This document shows positions 33,949 to 42,367 of a stretch of 64,000 nt of DNA, piece after piece; within the stretch, counting starts at the first letter, position 1, and every line of letters starts with the position of its first letter. The stretch is from Luteococcus sanguinis (GTDB lineage Bacteria; Actinomycetota; Actinomycetes; Propionibacteriales; Propionibacteriaceae): contig NZ_BAAAKI010000004.1 in NCBI RefSeq assembly GCF_039527675.1, positions 1 to 64,000 on the forward strand. Reading direction: 5' to 3'. Under the pieces are notes generated by a model. That model was given only the letters and a program-made list of their open reading frames with translations, did not search any database and was not told the origin of the DNA. The translations under genes were made by a program, and so were the position numbers.

Positions 33949-34557
33949 ATGACCCAGCCCGAGTACGGCAACGAGCCCACCCGCATCATCTCCACCGCCG
34001 ACGAGCAGGCCGAGATCGAGCGTCGCCGCGCCGAGGAGCGCGCCGCCCGCAACCGCTCCCTCGGCGTGGTGGACCACTCCAACGAGCCCGCCGCCTACGC
34101 CACCCCCGTGCCGAAGCCCACCACTGACAAGGCACTGCCCTCGCTGGGCCTGTTCCTGTTGCGCCCGGTGACGGCCGCGATCATGGGCATCCACGGCTTC
34201 CAGAAGCTCACCGACATCGACTCCACCCGTGCCTTCTTCGAGTCGCTGAACATCCCCTCCCCGCTGTACGCGGCGTGGGGCACCGGCGTCGCCGAGGTGC
34301 TCGCCGCCGTCGCCCTGGTCTTCGGCTTCGCGACCCGGCTGGCTGGCCTGGGCATCGCCGCCATTGCGATCGGTGCCCTGGCGATGGTCAAGTGGGGCAA
34401 GGAGAACCCCTTCCAGAGCGGTGTCCCGGGATTCACCGGCGAGCTGGAACTGCTGCTCGCCGGCGTCGGTCTGGCGCTGTTGTTCCTGGGCGCCGGCCGC
34501 TGGAGCATCGACGGCTCGATCCGCGCGTCCCGTCGTCGCAACAAGTACGGCAACTGA
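33949..34557 (+). CDS. DoxX family membrane protein
   Basis: A 202-residue protein. A charged N-terminal tail of about 70 residues (Glu/Arg-rich coiled-coil-like) is followed by four hydrophobic segments of the DoxX fold, beginning LGLFLLRPVTAAIMGIHGFQK. DoxX proteins are linked to redox and sulfur stress; the M. tuberculosis homologue binds SodA. GAAGGG is 8 bases upstream of the ATG. Confidence 0.85.
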   Translation: MTQPEYGNEPTRIISTADEQAEIERRRAEERAARNRSLGVVDHSNEPAAYATPVPKPTTDKALPSLGLFLLRPVTAAIMGIHGFQKLTDIDSTRAFFESLNIPSPLYAAWGTGVAEVLAAVALVFGFATRLAGLGIAAIAIGALAMVKWGKENPFQSGVPGFTGELELLLAGVGLALLFLGAGRWSIDGSIRASRRRNKYGN

Positions 34558-34567
34558 GCCACACCGT

Positions 34568-34599
34568 TTCTGGCAGACGAACGTTCTGGCAGACGAACG
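34568..34599. repeat. 2 x 16-bp tandem repeat
   Basis: TTCTGGCAGACGAACG occurs twice in tandem directly before the terminator stem, and the second copy supplies part of its left arm. Confidence 0.8.
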
Positions 34600-34634
34600 C
34601 CCCTCGACCCGCCCGGTGGGTCGTGGGGCGTTCG
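34594..34634 (+). terminator. terminator after doxX gene
   Basis: A 17-bp stem with a single T-T mismatch (34594-34610 with 34618-34634; arms CGAACGCCCC-T-CGACCC) and a 7-base loop, followed by GTTTC. Confidence 0.85.
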
Positions 34635-34716
34635 GTTTCGTCGCCGAACGGGACGCACCACTCAAGGGCGGTCGTCTTCGTTCTTTCCTTGTCGTAGTGG
34701 TCGTACCAGCGCCCAC

Positions 34717-34722
34717 TAGGGT
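34717..34722 (+). promoter_or_regulatory. -10-like TAGGGT for leaderless PSP1 gene
   Basis: TAGGGT lies 7 bases before ATG 34730, and no Shine-Dalgarno sequence is present. Confidence 0.5.
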
Positions 34723-34729
34723 GGCATCC

Positions 34730-35590
34730 ATGTCTCGCGTCATGGCCGTCACCTTCGAGCAGTACGGCCAGCTGCACTACCTCGATCCCGGCGAGAACTC
34801 CTATGCCGTGGGCGACTGGGTGCTGTACCCCACCGAGAACGGCCCCGAGGTGTGCCGCGTGGTGTGGGCGCCGGAGCCCTCGTCCGAGGAGCCCGCCGCT
34901 GCCCTGCCGCTGTGTGCCGGGCGGGCCGACGCGGACGCCCTGGCCCGGGACGAGCGCAACCGCGCCGCCCGTGCCGAGGCCATGGCCGTGTCCCGGGAGC
35001 TGGTCGCTCGGCACGGGCTGGCGATGAAGGTGGTCGCCGTGGACCTGGTCGACCGCGCCATCGACGTCGACCGGATGGTCGCCATCTACTTCAGCGCGCC
35101 TGAGCGCGTCGACTTCCGCGCCCTGATCCCCGACCTGGCCAAGACGCTGCGAGCCCGCATCGACCTGCGCCAGGTGGCCGCCCGCGACGCCACTCGGCTG
35201 ACCAGTGGCATCGGGCAGTGCGGACGGGAACTGTGCTGCTCCACCTGGCTGCAGACCTTCGAGCCCATCAGCATGCGGCTTGCCCGCTCGCAGAGCATGG
35301 CCGGCAACCCGCTCCAGATCCAGGGCCAGTGCGGCAAGCTGATGTGTTGCCTGGCCTACGAGCACCCGCTGTACGCGGAGTTCGAGCGCAATGCCCCACC
35401 GATCGGGGACGTGGTGACCACCGCCTCCGGTGACGGGAAGGTCATCGGCCATTCCGCGCCCGGGCAGTCGGTCACCGTCCGCTTGGAGAACGGGGAGGTG
35501 CAGCGCTGCCCGCTCACCGAGGTCTGCCCGAAGTCCAAGGCCCGCAAGGAACGCCACTCCAAGATTCGCCGCCAGGCCGACCAGCCCTGA
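34730..35590 (+). CDS. PSP1 domain protein (RicT/YaaT-like)
   Basis: A 286-residue protein with the PSP1 C-terminal domain. Two cysteine clusters are conserved: GQCGRELCCSTW (about residue 164) and GQCGKLMCCLAYE (about 203). In B. subtilis, RicT (YaaT) joins RicA and RicF in a [4Fe-4S]-containing complex that promotes RNA processing, and the gene follows holB there as well. RicA and RicF are not seen here, so the actinobacterial role may differ. Confidence 0.87.
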   Translation: MSRVMAVTFEQYGQLHYLDPGENSYAVGDWVLYPTENGPEVCRVVWAPEPSSEEPAAALPLCAGRADADALARDERNRAARAEAMAVSRELVARHGLAMKVVAVDLVDRAIDVDRMVAIYFSAPERVDFRALIPDLAKTLRARIDLRQVAARDATRLTSGIGQCGRELCCSTWLQTFEPISMRLARSQSMAGNPLQIQGQCGKLMCCLAYEHPLYAEFERNAPPIGDVVTTASGDGKVIGHSAPGQSVTVRLENGEVQRCPLTEVCPKSKARKERHSKIRRQADQP

Positions 35591-35618
35591 GCCGTCCAGA
35601 CGGTCGGGCGACCAAACC

Positions 35619-36548
35619 TCAGCCCTTCCAGTTGGCCAAGAAGTCGTCCACCTCGGCGCGCGTCGGCGAGGTCGCCGGGCCCTTGCGCGTCACCTTCACC
35701 GCCGCCGCCGCATTGGCCCGACGCGCGGCCGCCAACCAGTCGCCACCGTTCAGCGTGAACTCGGCGTTCAGCACGCCCGTGTGGCAGTCGCCGGCGCCAT
35801 TGGTGTCGACGGGCTTTTGCGGGTAGCCGGGGAGCATCGTCGTCGTGCCGCCGATCCGCACCGCGCAGCCCTCCTTGCCGTCACGCACGATCGTCACGGC
35901 GTCCTTGGGCAGGAAGTGTGCACACGCCTTGGCCGACTCCTTCATCCCGTGCACTGCCGAGAGTTGGTAGGCCTCGTCGGCGTTCGACGTCCAGACGTCC
36001 GTGCGGGCCAGGACGCGTTCGCGGATGGGCCGCGGCAGCGCGGAGAAGGCGGCGCCAGGGTCCAGGACGAGCTGTACCCCCGACGCGAGGGTGTCGAGCC
36101 AGGCCAGCAGCGGGTCGCGGGTGGCGGGCAGCACGAAGGAGTAGCCGGTGACATTCACCAGGTCACCCGGCTCGGGGGAGCAGGTGGCCAGCGATTCGAC
36201 GCTGATCATCCGCTCGGCGCCCTGGGTGGTGACGAAGGTGCGCTCGGCGTTGGGCTCGATCATCACGAAGCAGATGCCGGTGTCGGCGGTCTCGACCGGG
36301 GGAGCGGACACGGTGATGTGCTCGGCGGCCATCACCTGCCGAATCAGGTCGCCATTGAGCCCGGTTCCATGAGCGCCGGCGTGCACTGACGCTGCGCCGG
36401 TGCGCGCGGAGGCCACCAGTATGTTCGTCGCGCCGCCGGCGTAGCGGTTGTAGCTGGTGGCCATCGAGTTGTCGCCGCGCCAGGGCAGTGCTGGGATGTC
36501 GACGACGACGTCGACGAGGGCCTGCCCGGTGTGGATGACGCGCGCCAT
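35619..36548 (-). CDS. PfkB-family carbohydrate kinase
   Basis: A 309-residue ribokinase-like enzyme. Sugar-binding residues are near GGATNILVASARTGA. The C-terminal signature DTNGAGDCHTG carries the catalytic Asp and anion hole. ATG 36548 has GGAGGAA 5 bases upstream, so an in-frame ATG at 36593 is rejected. The substrate cannot be read from sequence. No transporter or isomerase is adjacent. Confidence 0.85.
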   Translation of the reverse strand: MARVIHTGQALVDVVVDIPALPWRGDNSMATSYNRYAGGATNILVASARTGAASVHAGAHGTGLNGDLIRQVMAAEHITVSAPPVETADTGICFVMIEPNAERTFVTTQGAERMISVESLATCSPEPGDLVNVTGYSFVLPATRDPLLAWLDTLASGVQLVLDPGAAFSALPRPIRERVLARTDVWTSNADEAYQLSAVHGMKESAKACAHFLPKDAVTIVRDGKEGCAVRIGGTTTMLPGYPQKPVDTNGAGDCHTGVLNAEFTLNGGDWLAAARRANAAAAVKVTRKGPATSPTRAEVDDFLANWKG

Positions 36549-36634
36549 CGGTTCCTCCATCACGGCTGGTGGCGGGCGTCCACGCTCGCCCACGGGTGGT
36601 CACAGGCTAGCGGCGTGGTGGCAGGCTGGTGCGC

Positions 36635-37843
36635 ATGACGTCCCCCAGCGCTACTGACGCACAGCCCCTCGACTTCGAGCGCGTGGCCTACTACCCCGGC
36701 GACCCGATCCTGGGGCTGATCGACCTCTTCGCGGCGGATGAGCGGGAGTACAAGGTGAATCTGGGCGTCGGGGTCTACCTGGACGAGCACGGACGCCTGC
36801 CGTTGATGCAGGCCGTGCGGGCTGCGGAGCAGTCGCTGGCCGTCGACCCGGGCCCGCGCGGGTACCTGCCGATCGGTGGGACTGTTGGGTTGGCGCGGAC
36901 GATCCAAGGGTTGGTCTTCGGTGAGGGACTGGTCGACCTGGACACCGTCGCCACCATCCAGACGCTGGGTGGCTCGGGTGCGGTGAAGGAGATGGCCGAC
37001 CTGGCGCGCGTCGAGCTCGGGGTGACCAGGGTGATCGTCAGCAACCCGACCTGGGCCAACCACCGCGCGATCCTCGAGGGTGCGGGGCTGGAGGTGGGCA
37101 CCTACCGCTACTACGACGGCGTCGGCCTGGACGTTGAGGGGATGCTCGCGGACGTCCGTGCTGCCGCCCCCGGGACCCTCGTCGTGGCGCACGCCTGCTG
37201 CCACAACCCCACCGGGTATGACCTGACCACGCAGCAGTGGGAGCAGTTCGCCCAACTGACCGCCGAACGGGGGCTGTTCGTGCTGCTGGACATGGCCTAC
37301 CAAGGCCTCGGTGACGGGCTGGGCGAGGATCGCGCCGCCGTCGAGGTCTTCGCCCGCACGGGTCAGCGGTTCGCCGTCGCGAACTCCTTCAGCAAGAACT
37401 TCGGGCTCTACGGCGAACGCGTGGGTGGGCTGAGCGTGGTCTGCGACCGGGCCGACGAGGCGCGTCGGGTGCGCTCCCAGCTGTGCCGGCTGGTGCGAAC
37501 GAACTACTCGTCTCCGGCGTCTCACGGAGCCGCGCTGGTGCAGCGGGTGCTGGATGACCAGGTACTGCGCGCCGACTGGGCCGCGGAGCTGACCCGGATG
37601 CGGGAACGGATCGTCGCGATGCGCGCCGCCTTGCGGGCCGGTCTGGAGGACCACGACCTGGATGGCGCCTTCGTCACCGAGCAGCGCGGCATGTTCAGCT
37701 TCACCGGGCTGTCGCCGGAGCAGATGCTGGCCCTCCGCGATGACTTCGGCGTCTACGGCACCGAGGACGGACGCATCTGCATCTCCGGGCTGAACGATGG
37801 CAATGTCGAGCACGTGGCGGGGGCGATCTCGGCGGTCAGCTGA
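36635..37843 (+). CDS. aspartate/aromatic aminotransferase, class I alpha (TyrB-like)
   Basis: A 402-residue fold-type I PLP enzyme. The Lys lies in SFSKNFGLYGERVGGL, the hallmark of the AspC/TyrB (Ia) group. ACCHNPTGYDLT holds the PLP-contacting Asn, and DMAYQGLGDG the Asp/Tyr pair. It converts aspartate or aromatic amino acids with 2-oxoglutarate. ATG 36635 is chosen over GTG 36629; CAGGCT lies 7 bases upstream. Divergent from the PfkB gene. Confidence 0.9.
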   Translation: MTSPSATDAQPLDFERVAYYPGDPILGLIDLFAADEREYKVNLGVGVYLDEHGRLPLMQAVRAAEQSLAVDPGPRGYLPIGGTVGLARTIQGLVFGEGLVDLDTVATIQTLGGSGAVKEMADLARVELGVTRVIVSNPTWANHRAILEGAGLEVGTYRYYDGVGLDVEGMLADVRAAAPGTLVVAHACCHNPTGYDLTTQQWEQFAQLTAERGLFVLLDMAYQGLGDGLGEDRAAVEVFARTGQRFAVANSFSKNFGLYGERVGGLSVVCDRADEARRVRSQLCRLVRTNYSSPASHGAALVQRVLDDQVLRADWAAELTRMRERIVAMRAALRAGLEDHDLDGAFVTEQRGMFSFTGLSPEQMLALRDDFGVYGTEDGRICISGLNDGNVEHVAGAISAVS

Positions 37844-37923
37844 GCTTCGGCGTTCGGCAGCGCACGGGAAGAATTCACCCCTCAGCCATGTCGCCGGGGT
37901 GGGTTGTCTGTCAGGGTTGGGGC

Positions 37924-38655
37924 ATGGACATCACTCGTTTCCACGCCCTGACCACCGGACCCGTCGACGACCCCGAAGACGGCAGCGGCCTGCTGAGCAT
38001 CCGCGAGTTGGGGACGGTGAAGGTTCCCTCCGGTCGGCTCGGGGTCAGCGACCCCTTCCTGAACTTCCACGAGCCCCTGACCTTCGAGGTGGAGCCGGGG
38101 GAGTACCCGGTGCGCGCCACAATGGTGGACGTGTCCGAGGACGCTGACGGCTCCGACCTGATCGAGGGCTATGTGTCGGTGGTGTTGTCGCAGGGTGTGC
38201 CGGTTGAGCTGGTGCCCGCCGTCGCCGTCTTCGAGTCCGACGACGAGGAAGGCGAGGACGAGGGCGAGTTCGACATGTTCGGCATCCCGGTCGAGGAGGG
38301 CGCGGTGGCCTTCGCGGACGCCGCCGCCAGCGAGGCCATGCCCGAGGACGCAAAGTTGCAGCTGTACCCCGAGGACGACGAGAGCCCCGACATGGCGGCC
38401 GACGTGACGATGGACTGGGCCAGCAATGGCGAGAACGTCGTGGTCAGCGGCTCGGGCTTCGGCGAGGGCTTCTACCCGGTCGTCGCGACCAAGGACGCGG
38501 ACGGCAACCTGGTGGCGATCCACGTGGACCTGATGGTCGTCGGCGACCCGGGCTACCCCTTCGAGGACGAGGACTTCGACGACAGTGAGCTGGACGAGGA
38601 GCCCACCATCGACGTGGAGCCCGACCAGGGCGACGGTCGGGTCTCCGGCAAGTAG
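37924..38655 (+). CDS. DUF4241-type acidic protein
   Basis: A 243-residue, very acidic protein. The N-terminal part contains LGTVKVPSGRLGVSDPF, and VAFADAAAS lies further on. These are the two landmarks of DUF4241, a family of unknown function common in actinobacteria and in polymorphic-toxin immunity contexts elsewhere. The C-terminal 40 residues are almost all Asp/Glu/Pro. No toxin gene is adjacent. Confidence 0.7.
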   Translation: MDITRFHALTTGPVDDPEDGSGLLSIRELGTVKVPSGRLGVSDPFLNFHEPLTFEVEPGEYPVRATMVDVSEDADGSDLIEGYVSVVLSQGVPVELVPAVAVFESDDEEGEDEGEFDMFGIPVEEGAVAFADAAASEAMPEDAKLQLYPEDDESPDMAADVTMDWASNGENVVVSGSGFGEGFYPVVATKDADGNLVAIHVDLMVVGDPGYPFEDEDFDDSELDEEPTIDVEPDQGDGRVSGK

Positions 38656-38664
38656 TCATCGCTG

Positions 38665-38719
38665 GGCGCCCCCTCGAGCAANNNNNNNNNNNNNNNNNNN
38701 NNNNAATCGAGGGGGCGCC
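38665..38719. terminator. hairpin with unresolved loop
   Basis: GGCGCCCCCTCGA (38665-38677) and its perfect complement (38707-38719) form a 13-bp stem. The loop contains AGCAA- on one side and -AA on the other, with 23 undetermined bases between. It probably terminates the DUF4241 gene. Confidence 0.7.
38682..38704. other. run of 23 N (sequence gap)
   Basis: Undetermined bases placed exactly in the loop of the preceding hairpin. True length unknown. Confidence 1.
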
Positions 38720-38733
38720 TGCACGTTCCCCGA

Positions 38734-39060
38734 GTCACCGCCTCCCGGTCCCCGAGCGTGCCGGGGTCCCTCCGGCCAGAATCCGCCACAACGTGCGTGT
38801 CAGAGCAATCCGGTCCCGCCACGGGACCGGATCCGACTGGGGCGCACGTTTTGGCGAAGGTGTGTGCAAGGAGGCACACCGGGTCACCGCCTCCCGGTCC
38901 CCGAGCGTGTCGGGGTCCCTCCGGCCAGAATCCGCCACAACGTGCGTGTCAGAGCAATCCGGTCCCGCCACGGGACCGGATCCGACTGGGGCGCACGTTT
39001 TGGCGAAGGTGTGTGCAAGGAGGCTCACCGAGTCACCGGCCCCACGGTCCCCGAGCCTGC
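38734..39060. repeat. 149-bp tandem repeat, two full copies and a partial third
   Basis: Copies start at 38734 and 38883 and differ by only a few bases; a diverged third begins at 39032. Each full unit carries nested inverted repeats: ATCCGGTCCC-GCCAC-GGGACCGGAT (38808-38832 in copy 1) inside outer arms AACGTGCG and CGCACGTT. It also has CCCCGA-N5-TCGGGG. No credible gene is seen in 38720-39180; the open frames across it are by-products of the repeat. Confidence 0.9.
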
Positions 39061-39100
39061 AGAGGGACCCTTCGTCCTGCGCACGCATCCCCGCCCCGCC

Positions 39101-39137
39101 TGTGGACAGGTCTCGAACCCACAACGGGTTGTCCACA
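39101..39137. promoter_or_regulatory. DnaA-box-like pair
   Basis: TGTGGACAG (39101-39109) faces an exact TTGTCCACA (39129-39137), about 55 bases upstream of the lipoprotein gene. The same arrangement occurs at the tad promoters. Confidence 0.35.
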
Positions 39138-39189
39138 GGCAACCGCTCGTGGGGTGTTTCTGGACCTGTGGGATGGCACGATGCCGGAC

Positions 39190-39741
39190 ATGAAGCGTGT
39201 GGGTGTGCTCCTCGTGGCGTTGGCCATGACTGGATGTTCGGGTGGTGGGTCGACCACTCCTGAGGCGTCGACGATGGCGAGTTCGGCGACGCCGTCGGTT
39301 TCGAAGTCCGTGTCCCCTTCAGAAGACCCGCTCTACCTGGAGGCCGTCGAGGTCTACAAGAAGCTCCTTGCTGAGGAGCGCAAGCTCATGCTCGCAGGTG
39401 GAGCGGACGAACTGCCTCAAGCAATGGGGGCACTCTTGATGGACCCCGCGAGAGCGGCGATGCAGCGCACCTACGCTGCCTCCAAGAGGACGGGTATTCG
39501 ACAGGCAGCCGCTCCCGAGTCTCGTATCACGTGGCATCCGAATCCTGGCGTAAGTCAGGAAGGGTCCATTACTTCCTTGCAGTCCTGCGAAGACGCTCGT
39601 AAGGTTCCCATGCTCTATGAAGGAAGCGAGCTCAGCAAGGGTGACTTGGTTAACCGCACCGTGTTCTTCAAGAGGGCGCCGAGCGGGAGCCTCGTCGTCG
39701 TTAGCTTGACCGCCAAGGTCGGTACAAAATGCGCTTTCTGA
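39190..39741 (+). CDS. putative lipoprotein of unknown function
   Basis: A 183-residue protein. MKRVGVLLVALAMTGC is a lipoprotein signal with lipobox Cys at about residue 16. A Ser/Thr/Pro-rich linker follows, then a helical domain (EAVEVYKKLLAEERKLML) and a C-terminal beta-rich part with two Cys. No family recognised. ATG 39181 (nine bases upstream) is an alternative start. Base composition in the 3' half is visibly less GC-rich than in neighbouring core genes, and the 3' end overlaps the next gene by 13 bases. Confidence 0.65.
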   Translation: MKRVGVLLVALAMTGCSGGGSTTPEASTMASSATPSVSKSVSPSEDPLYLEAVEVYKKLLAEERKLMLAGGADELPQAMGALLMDPARAAMQRTYAASKRTGIRQAAAPESRITWHPNPGVSQEGSITSLQSCEDARKVPMLYEGSELSKGDLVNRTVFFKRAPSGSLVVVSLTAKVGTKCAF

Positions 39742-40622
39742 AACGAACCGAAATGCCATTGGTCCTGGCTATCTCGTTGTTCGCTGCGCCGGTGGCCTCA
39801 GCTGCTACCAACGAGATTGAACTAGCGAACTCCGGTGCCGCTGCCGCGCTACGGGCTCGCGAGACGGAGGAAGCTGCCGACAGCTCAGGGTCCCGGTCTC
39901 ATGCCCAACCGAAGAATCCGGGCACGAAGGACGAAATAGCGCCGTCGCGGAATCGAGGCCAGCAGGCACGAACGACTGGAACCGCGGCCGTCTCGATTCC
40001 CGCCCCTGATGCCGCTTTCCCCCAACTCTGCGGGGGCGCCAGCGTCGGTCCCATGTGCATCGTGGATGGTGAGCTTCCCGAGGCGACACCTGCGACTCCT
40101 GCTCCCGCGCCGCCAACCCCGGCCGGTGAGGCCGCAGCGGCCCCGGCACCCGCAGCCCCCGATCCCTATGTCCTGGTGAGTCGGGCGTTGGCGCAGCTGA
40201 CGCTGCCCGATGCGGTCCCTTCGATCTCGCCGGACCCTGCCAACAACGAGTGGGGGATGCTCGCGGTGGGACTTCCGGTCTGGTTTTCTTCGGACGAGCC
40301 GGCCTCGGTGGATGCGTCCACGACTCAGCAGGGGATCGCGATCACGCTGGTCGCGACGAAGCAGTCGACGACTCTTGATTTGGGTGATGGTTCGACGATC
40401 GTGTGCACGTCGATGACCGTGCGTCCGATCTCGGCGCCGGCGATGCAGAAGTCCCCGGACTGCGGCCACACGTACGTGACGCACGGCGATTACACGATCA
40501 CGGCCACGACCGTCTGGAATCTGGACTGGGCTGCTCTCGGTCAGTCGGGGTCCTTTCGGATGCAGATGTCCGGTTCCTCCGACCTGAAGGTGGGCGAACT
40601 CACCTCCAAGGTCGTCCGCTGA
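39729..40622 (+). CDS. putative secreted protein of unknown function
   Basis: A 297-residue protein with a Sec signal (cleavage likely after ASAA, about residue 26). A long Ala/Pro/Ser low-complexity region runs to about residue 150. The C-terminal domain has paired Cys (CGGASVGPMC, CTS, DCGH) and LPVWFSSDEP, resembling the extracellular parts of other uncharacterised actinobacterial secreted proteins. The overlap with the upstream lipoprotein gene suggests a two-gene unit. Function unknown. Confidence 0.65.
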   Translation: MRFLKRTEMPLVLAISLFAAPVASAATNEIELANSGAAAALRARETEEAADSSGSRSHAQPKNPGTKDEIAPSRNRGQQARTTGTAAVSIPAPDAAFPQLCGGASVGPMCIVDGELPEATPATPAPAPPTPAGEAAAAPAPAAPDPYVLVSRALAQLTLPDAVPSISPDPANNEWGMLAVGLPVWFSSDEPASVDASTTQQGIAITLVATKQSTTLDLGDGSTIVCTSMTVRPISAPAMQKSPDCGHTYVTHGDYTITATTVWNLDWAALGQSGSFRMQMSGSSDLKVGELTSKVVR

Positions 40623-40697
40623 GCCAGCGGCTCGAGATGACTGGAGCCGGTGCCGGTTGCTATGCTGCTCCTCGGCGCTCACGCAGGTGGGCGCCAC

Positions 40698-40772
40698 GCC
40701 GCCTTAGCTCAGAGGTAGAGCAACGCACTCGTAATGCGTAGGTCTGGGGTTCGACTCCCCAAGGCGGCTCCA
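40698..40772 (+). tRNA. tRNA-Thr(CGT)
   Basis: Acceptor stem GCCGCCT/AGGCGGC, D-arm TAGCTCAGAGGTAGAGCA, anticodon stem ACGCA/TGCGT with loop CTCGTAA (anticodon CGT), and T-arm GGTTCGACTCC are all present. CCA is encoded (40770-40772). The IS21 remnant and defence island lie immediately downstream; a repeat of the tRNA 3' end was not seen on the far side of the island. Confidence 0.97.
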
Positions 40773-40861
40773 ATGGCAAGCCGCACAGAGGGCGTCTCTC
40801 CTGTAGCGCGCAAGGGTTACCTCGTCGGTTCTCTAGACAACAAGCAAACGGCCGGGGGACC

Positions 40862-41506
40862 GGGGTCAAGCTCCCCGCCCCGCCACGTGACCCGGAGTTC
40901 AAGGGCCTGGTCGAGCGCCGTAACGGGTTCTTCGAGACCTCGTTCCTACCCGGGCGCACCTTCACTGGCCTCGGCGACTTCAACGACCAGTTCACTGACT
41001 GGATCGACACGAAGGCCAACCGGCGCCACCTGCGCGCGATCGGCGCCACCCCGCGTGAGCGGTGGGACGACGACAAGTCTGCGATGGTCGCCCTGCCACC
41101 GTTCAGTCCGCCGGTGGGGCTGACGAACAGGATCCGCCTGGGTCGGGACTACTACGTGCGGATCGGCTCGAACGACTACTCCGTGGACCCGTCCGCGGTC
41201 GGCAGGTTCGTCGAGGTGGTCGCGACTCCTGACGTCGTCGCGGTCACCTGCGAGGACCGGATCGTCGCGACCCATGCCCGGCATTGGGGAAGCGGCGCCA
41301 CGATCACCGACCCGGACCACGTCGCGACGGCGAAGGAGCTGCGGGGCTCGTTCAATGCGGCGCGTGCTGCTGCGGCGGCACGTAAGACCAGCCGCGCTCA
41401 CGGCGACGGGCACGTCGTCGCGCTACGCGCCCTGCCCGACTACGACGACCTCTTCGGCGTCGGCTTCCACCACGCCCCCGACCTGCAAGGAGTCCACACC
41501 TCATGA
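40862..41506 (+). pseudogene. istA: 5'-truncated IS21-family transposase istA
   Basis: Only the C-terminal half of IstA remains. The readable frame starts about 40862 and matches the end of the integrase core, RDPEFKGLVERRNGFFETSF, followed by the C-terminal DNA-binding region. The HTH and the first catalytic residues are missing, as is the left terminal repeat. The end overlaps istB by 4 bases, as in intact IS21 elements. Cannot be active on its own. Confidence 0.88.
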
Positions 41507-42278
41507 CCGCTATCGCCACCGATGTGTCGTCGAAGATCGCCTACCTGGCCCGCGCACTGAAGACCCCCACCATTGCCCGCACGTGGGAAGACATCGCGGT
41601 CCAAGCGCGCGACCTGGGCTGGTCGCATGAGGAGTACCTCGCCGCGGTCCTGGAACGCCAGAACAGCGAACGCGAGGCATCGGGGGCGATGATGCGGATC
41701 AAGACCGCTCACTTCCCGGCCATCAAGACGCTCGAGGACTTCAACTACGACCACCTGCCGTCGCTGCGCCGCGACATTCTCGCGCACCTAGCCACCGCGA
41801 CCTACGTCGCGAAGGCCGAGAACGTGATCCTGCTCGGCCCGCCCGGGATCGGCAAGACACACCTCGCGATCGGGCTGGGCGTCAAGGCCGCACAGAACGG
41901 CCACTCCGTGCTGTTCGACACCGCGAGCAACTGGATCACCCGGCTGGCCGGCGCCCACCAGGCCGGAACGCTGGACGCCGAGCTCAAAAAGATCCGCCGC
42001 TACAAGCTCATCATCATCGACGAGGTCGGCTACATCCCCTTCGACACCGACGCCGCGAACCTGTTCTTCCAACTCATCGCGACCCGCTACGAGCAAGGCT
42101 CGATCATCGTCACATCGAACCTGCCATTCGGCCGCTGGGGCGAGGCCTTCAGCGACGACGTCGTGGCCGCCGCGATGATCGACCGACTCATCCACCACGC
42201 CGAGGTCATTGCCCTGTCAGAGAGTCCTACAGAACCCGCGCCCGCCGCGAACTCCTCGCCAAGAACGGCAACAAGTAG
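41503..42278 (+). pseudogene. istB: IS21-family ATPase istB, frameshifted near its end
   Basis: AAA+ transposition helper with Walker A LLGPPGIGKTHLA, Walker B LIIIDEVGYIP, and sensor region IIVTSNLPFGRWGE. At about 42216 one base is missing: the in-frame product would run on aberrantly to 42336, whereas the adjacent frame restores the expected end VRESYRTRARRELLAKNGNK and stops at 42276-42278. It is either a true pseudogene or a sequencing error. Confidence 0.85.
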
Positions 42279-42287
42279 ACGACCAGG

Positions 42288-42338
42288 TGCTCAAATTTCA
42301 CCCGTCGAAACCTGCTCAATTTTCAGCCGCCGCTGACA
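42288..42338. repeat. right end of the IS21 element
   Basis: Two TGCTCAAWTTTCA repeats (42288-42300 and 42313-42325), then GCCGCCGCTGACA ending at 42338, give the multiple terminal repeats and CA terminus typical of IS21 ends. No matching left end was found near 40773-40862. Confidence 0.7.
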
Positions 42339-42367
42339 GCATGAGCTGAACCTTGTGGTTGCGTAAC

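Larger units (their letters stand above)
40862..42338 (+). mobile_element. IS21-family insertion sequence remnant
   Basis: Truncated istA, frameshifted istB and an intact-looking right end. The element abuts tRNA-Thr on one side and the last gene of the defence operon on the other, in convergent orientation to the operon. Confidence 0.85.

Noticed and set aside
38734..39060. Possible CRISPR array
   Set aside because: The repeat unit is 149 bp with adjacent near-identical copies and no unique spacers; no cas genes are in the window.
38585..39193. Open frames through the 149-bp repeats, including one running into the lipoprotein gene
   Set aside because: They contain the N run, repeat the same peptide with each unit, and lack start signals; the lipoprotein has its own signal peptide start.
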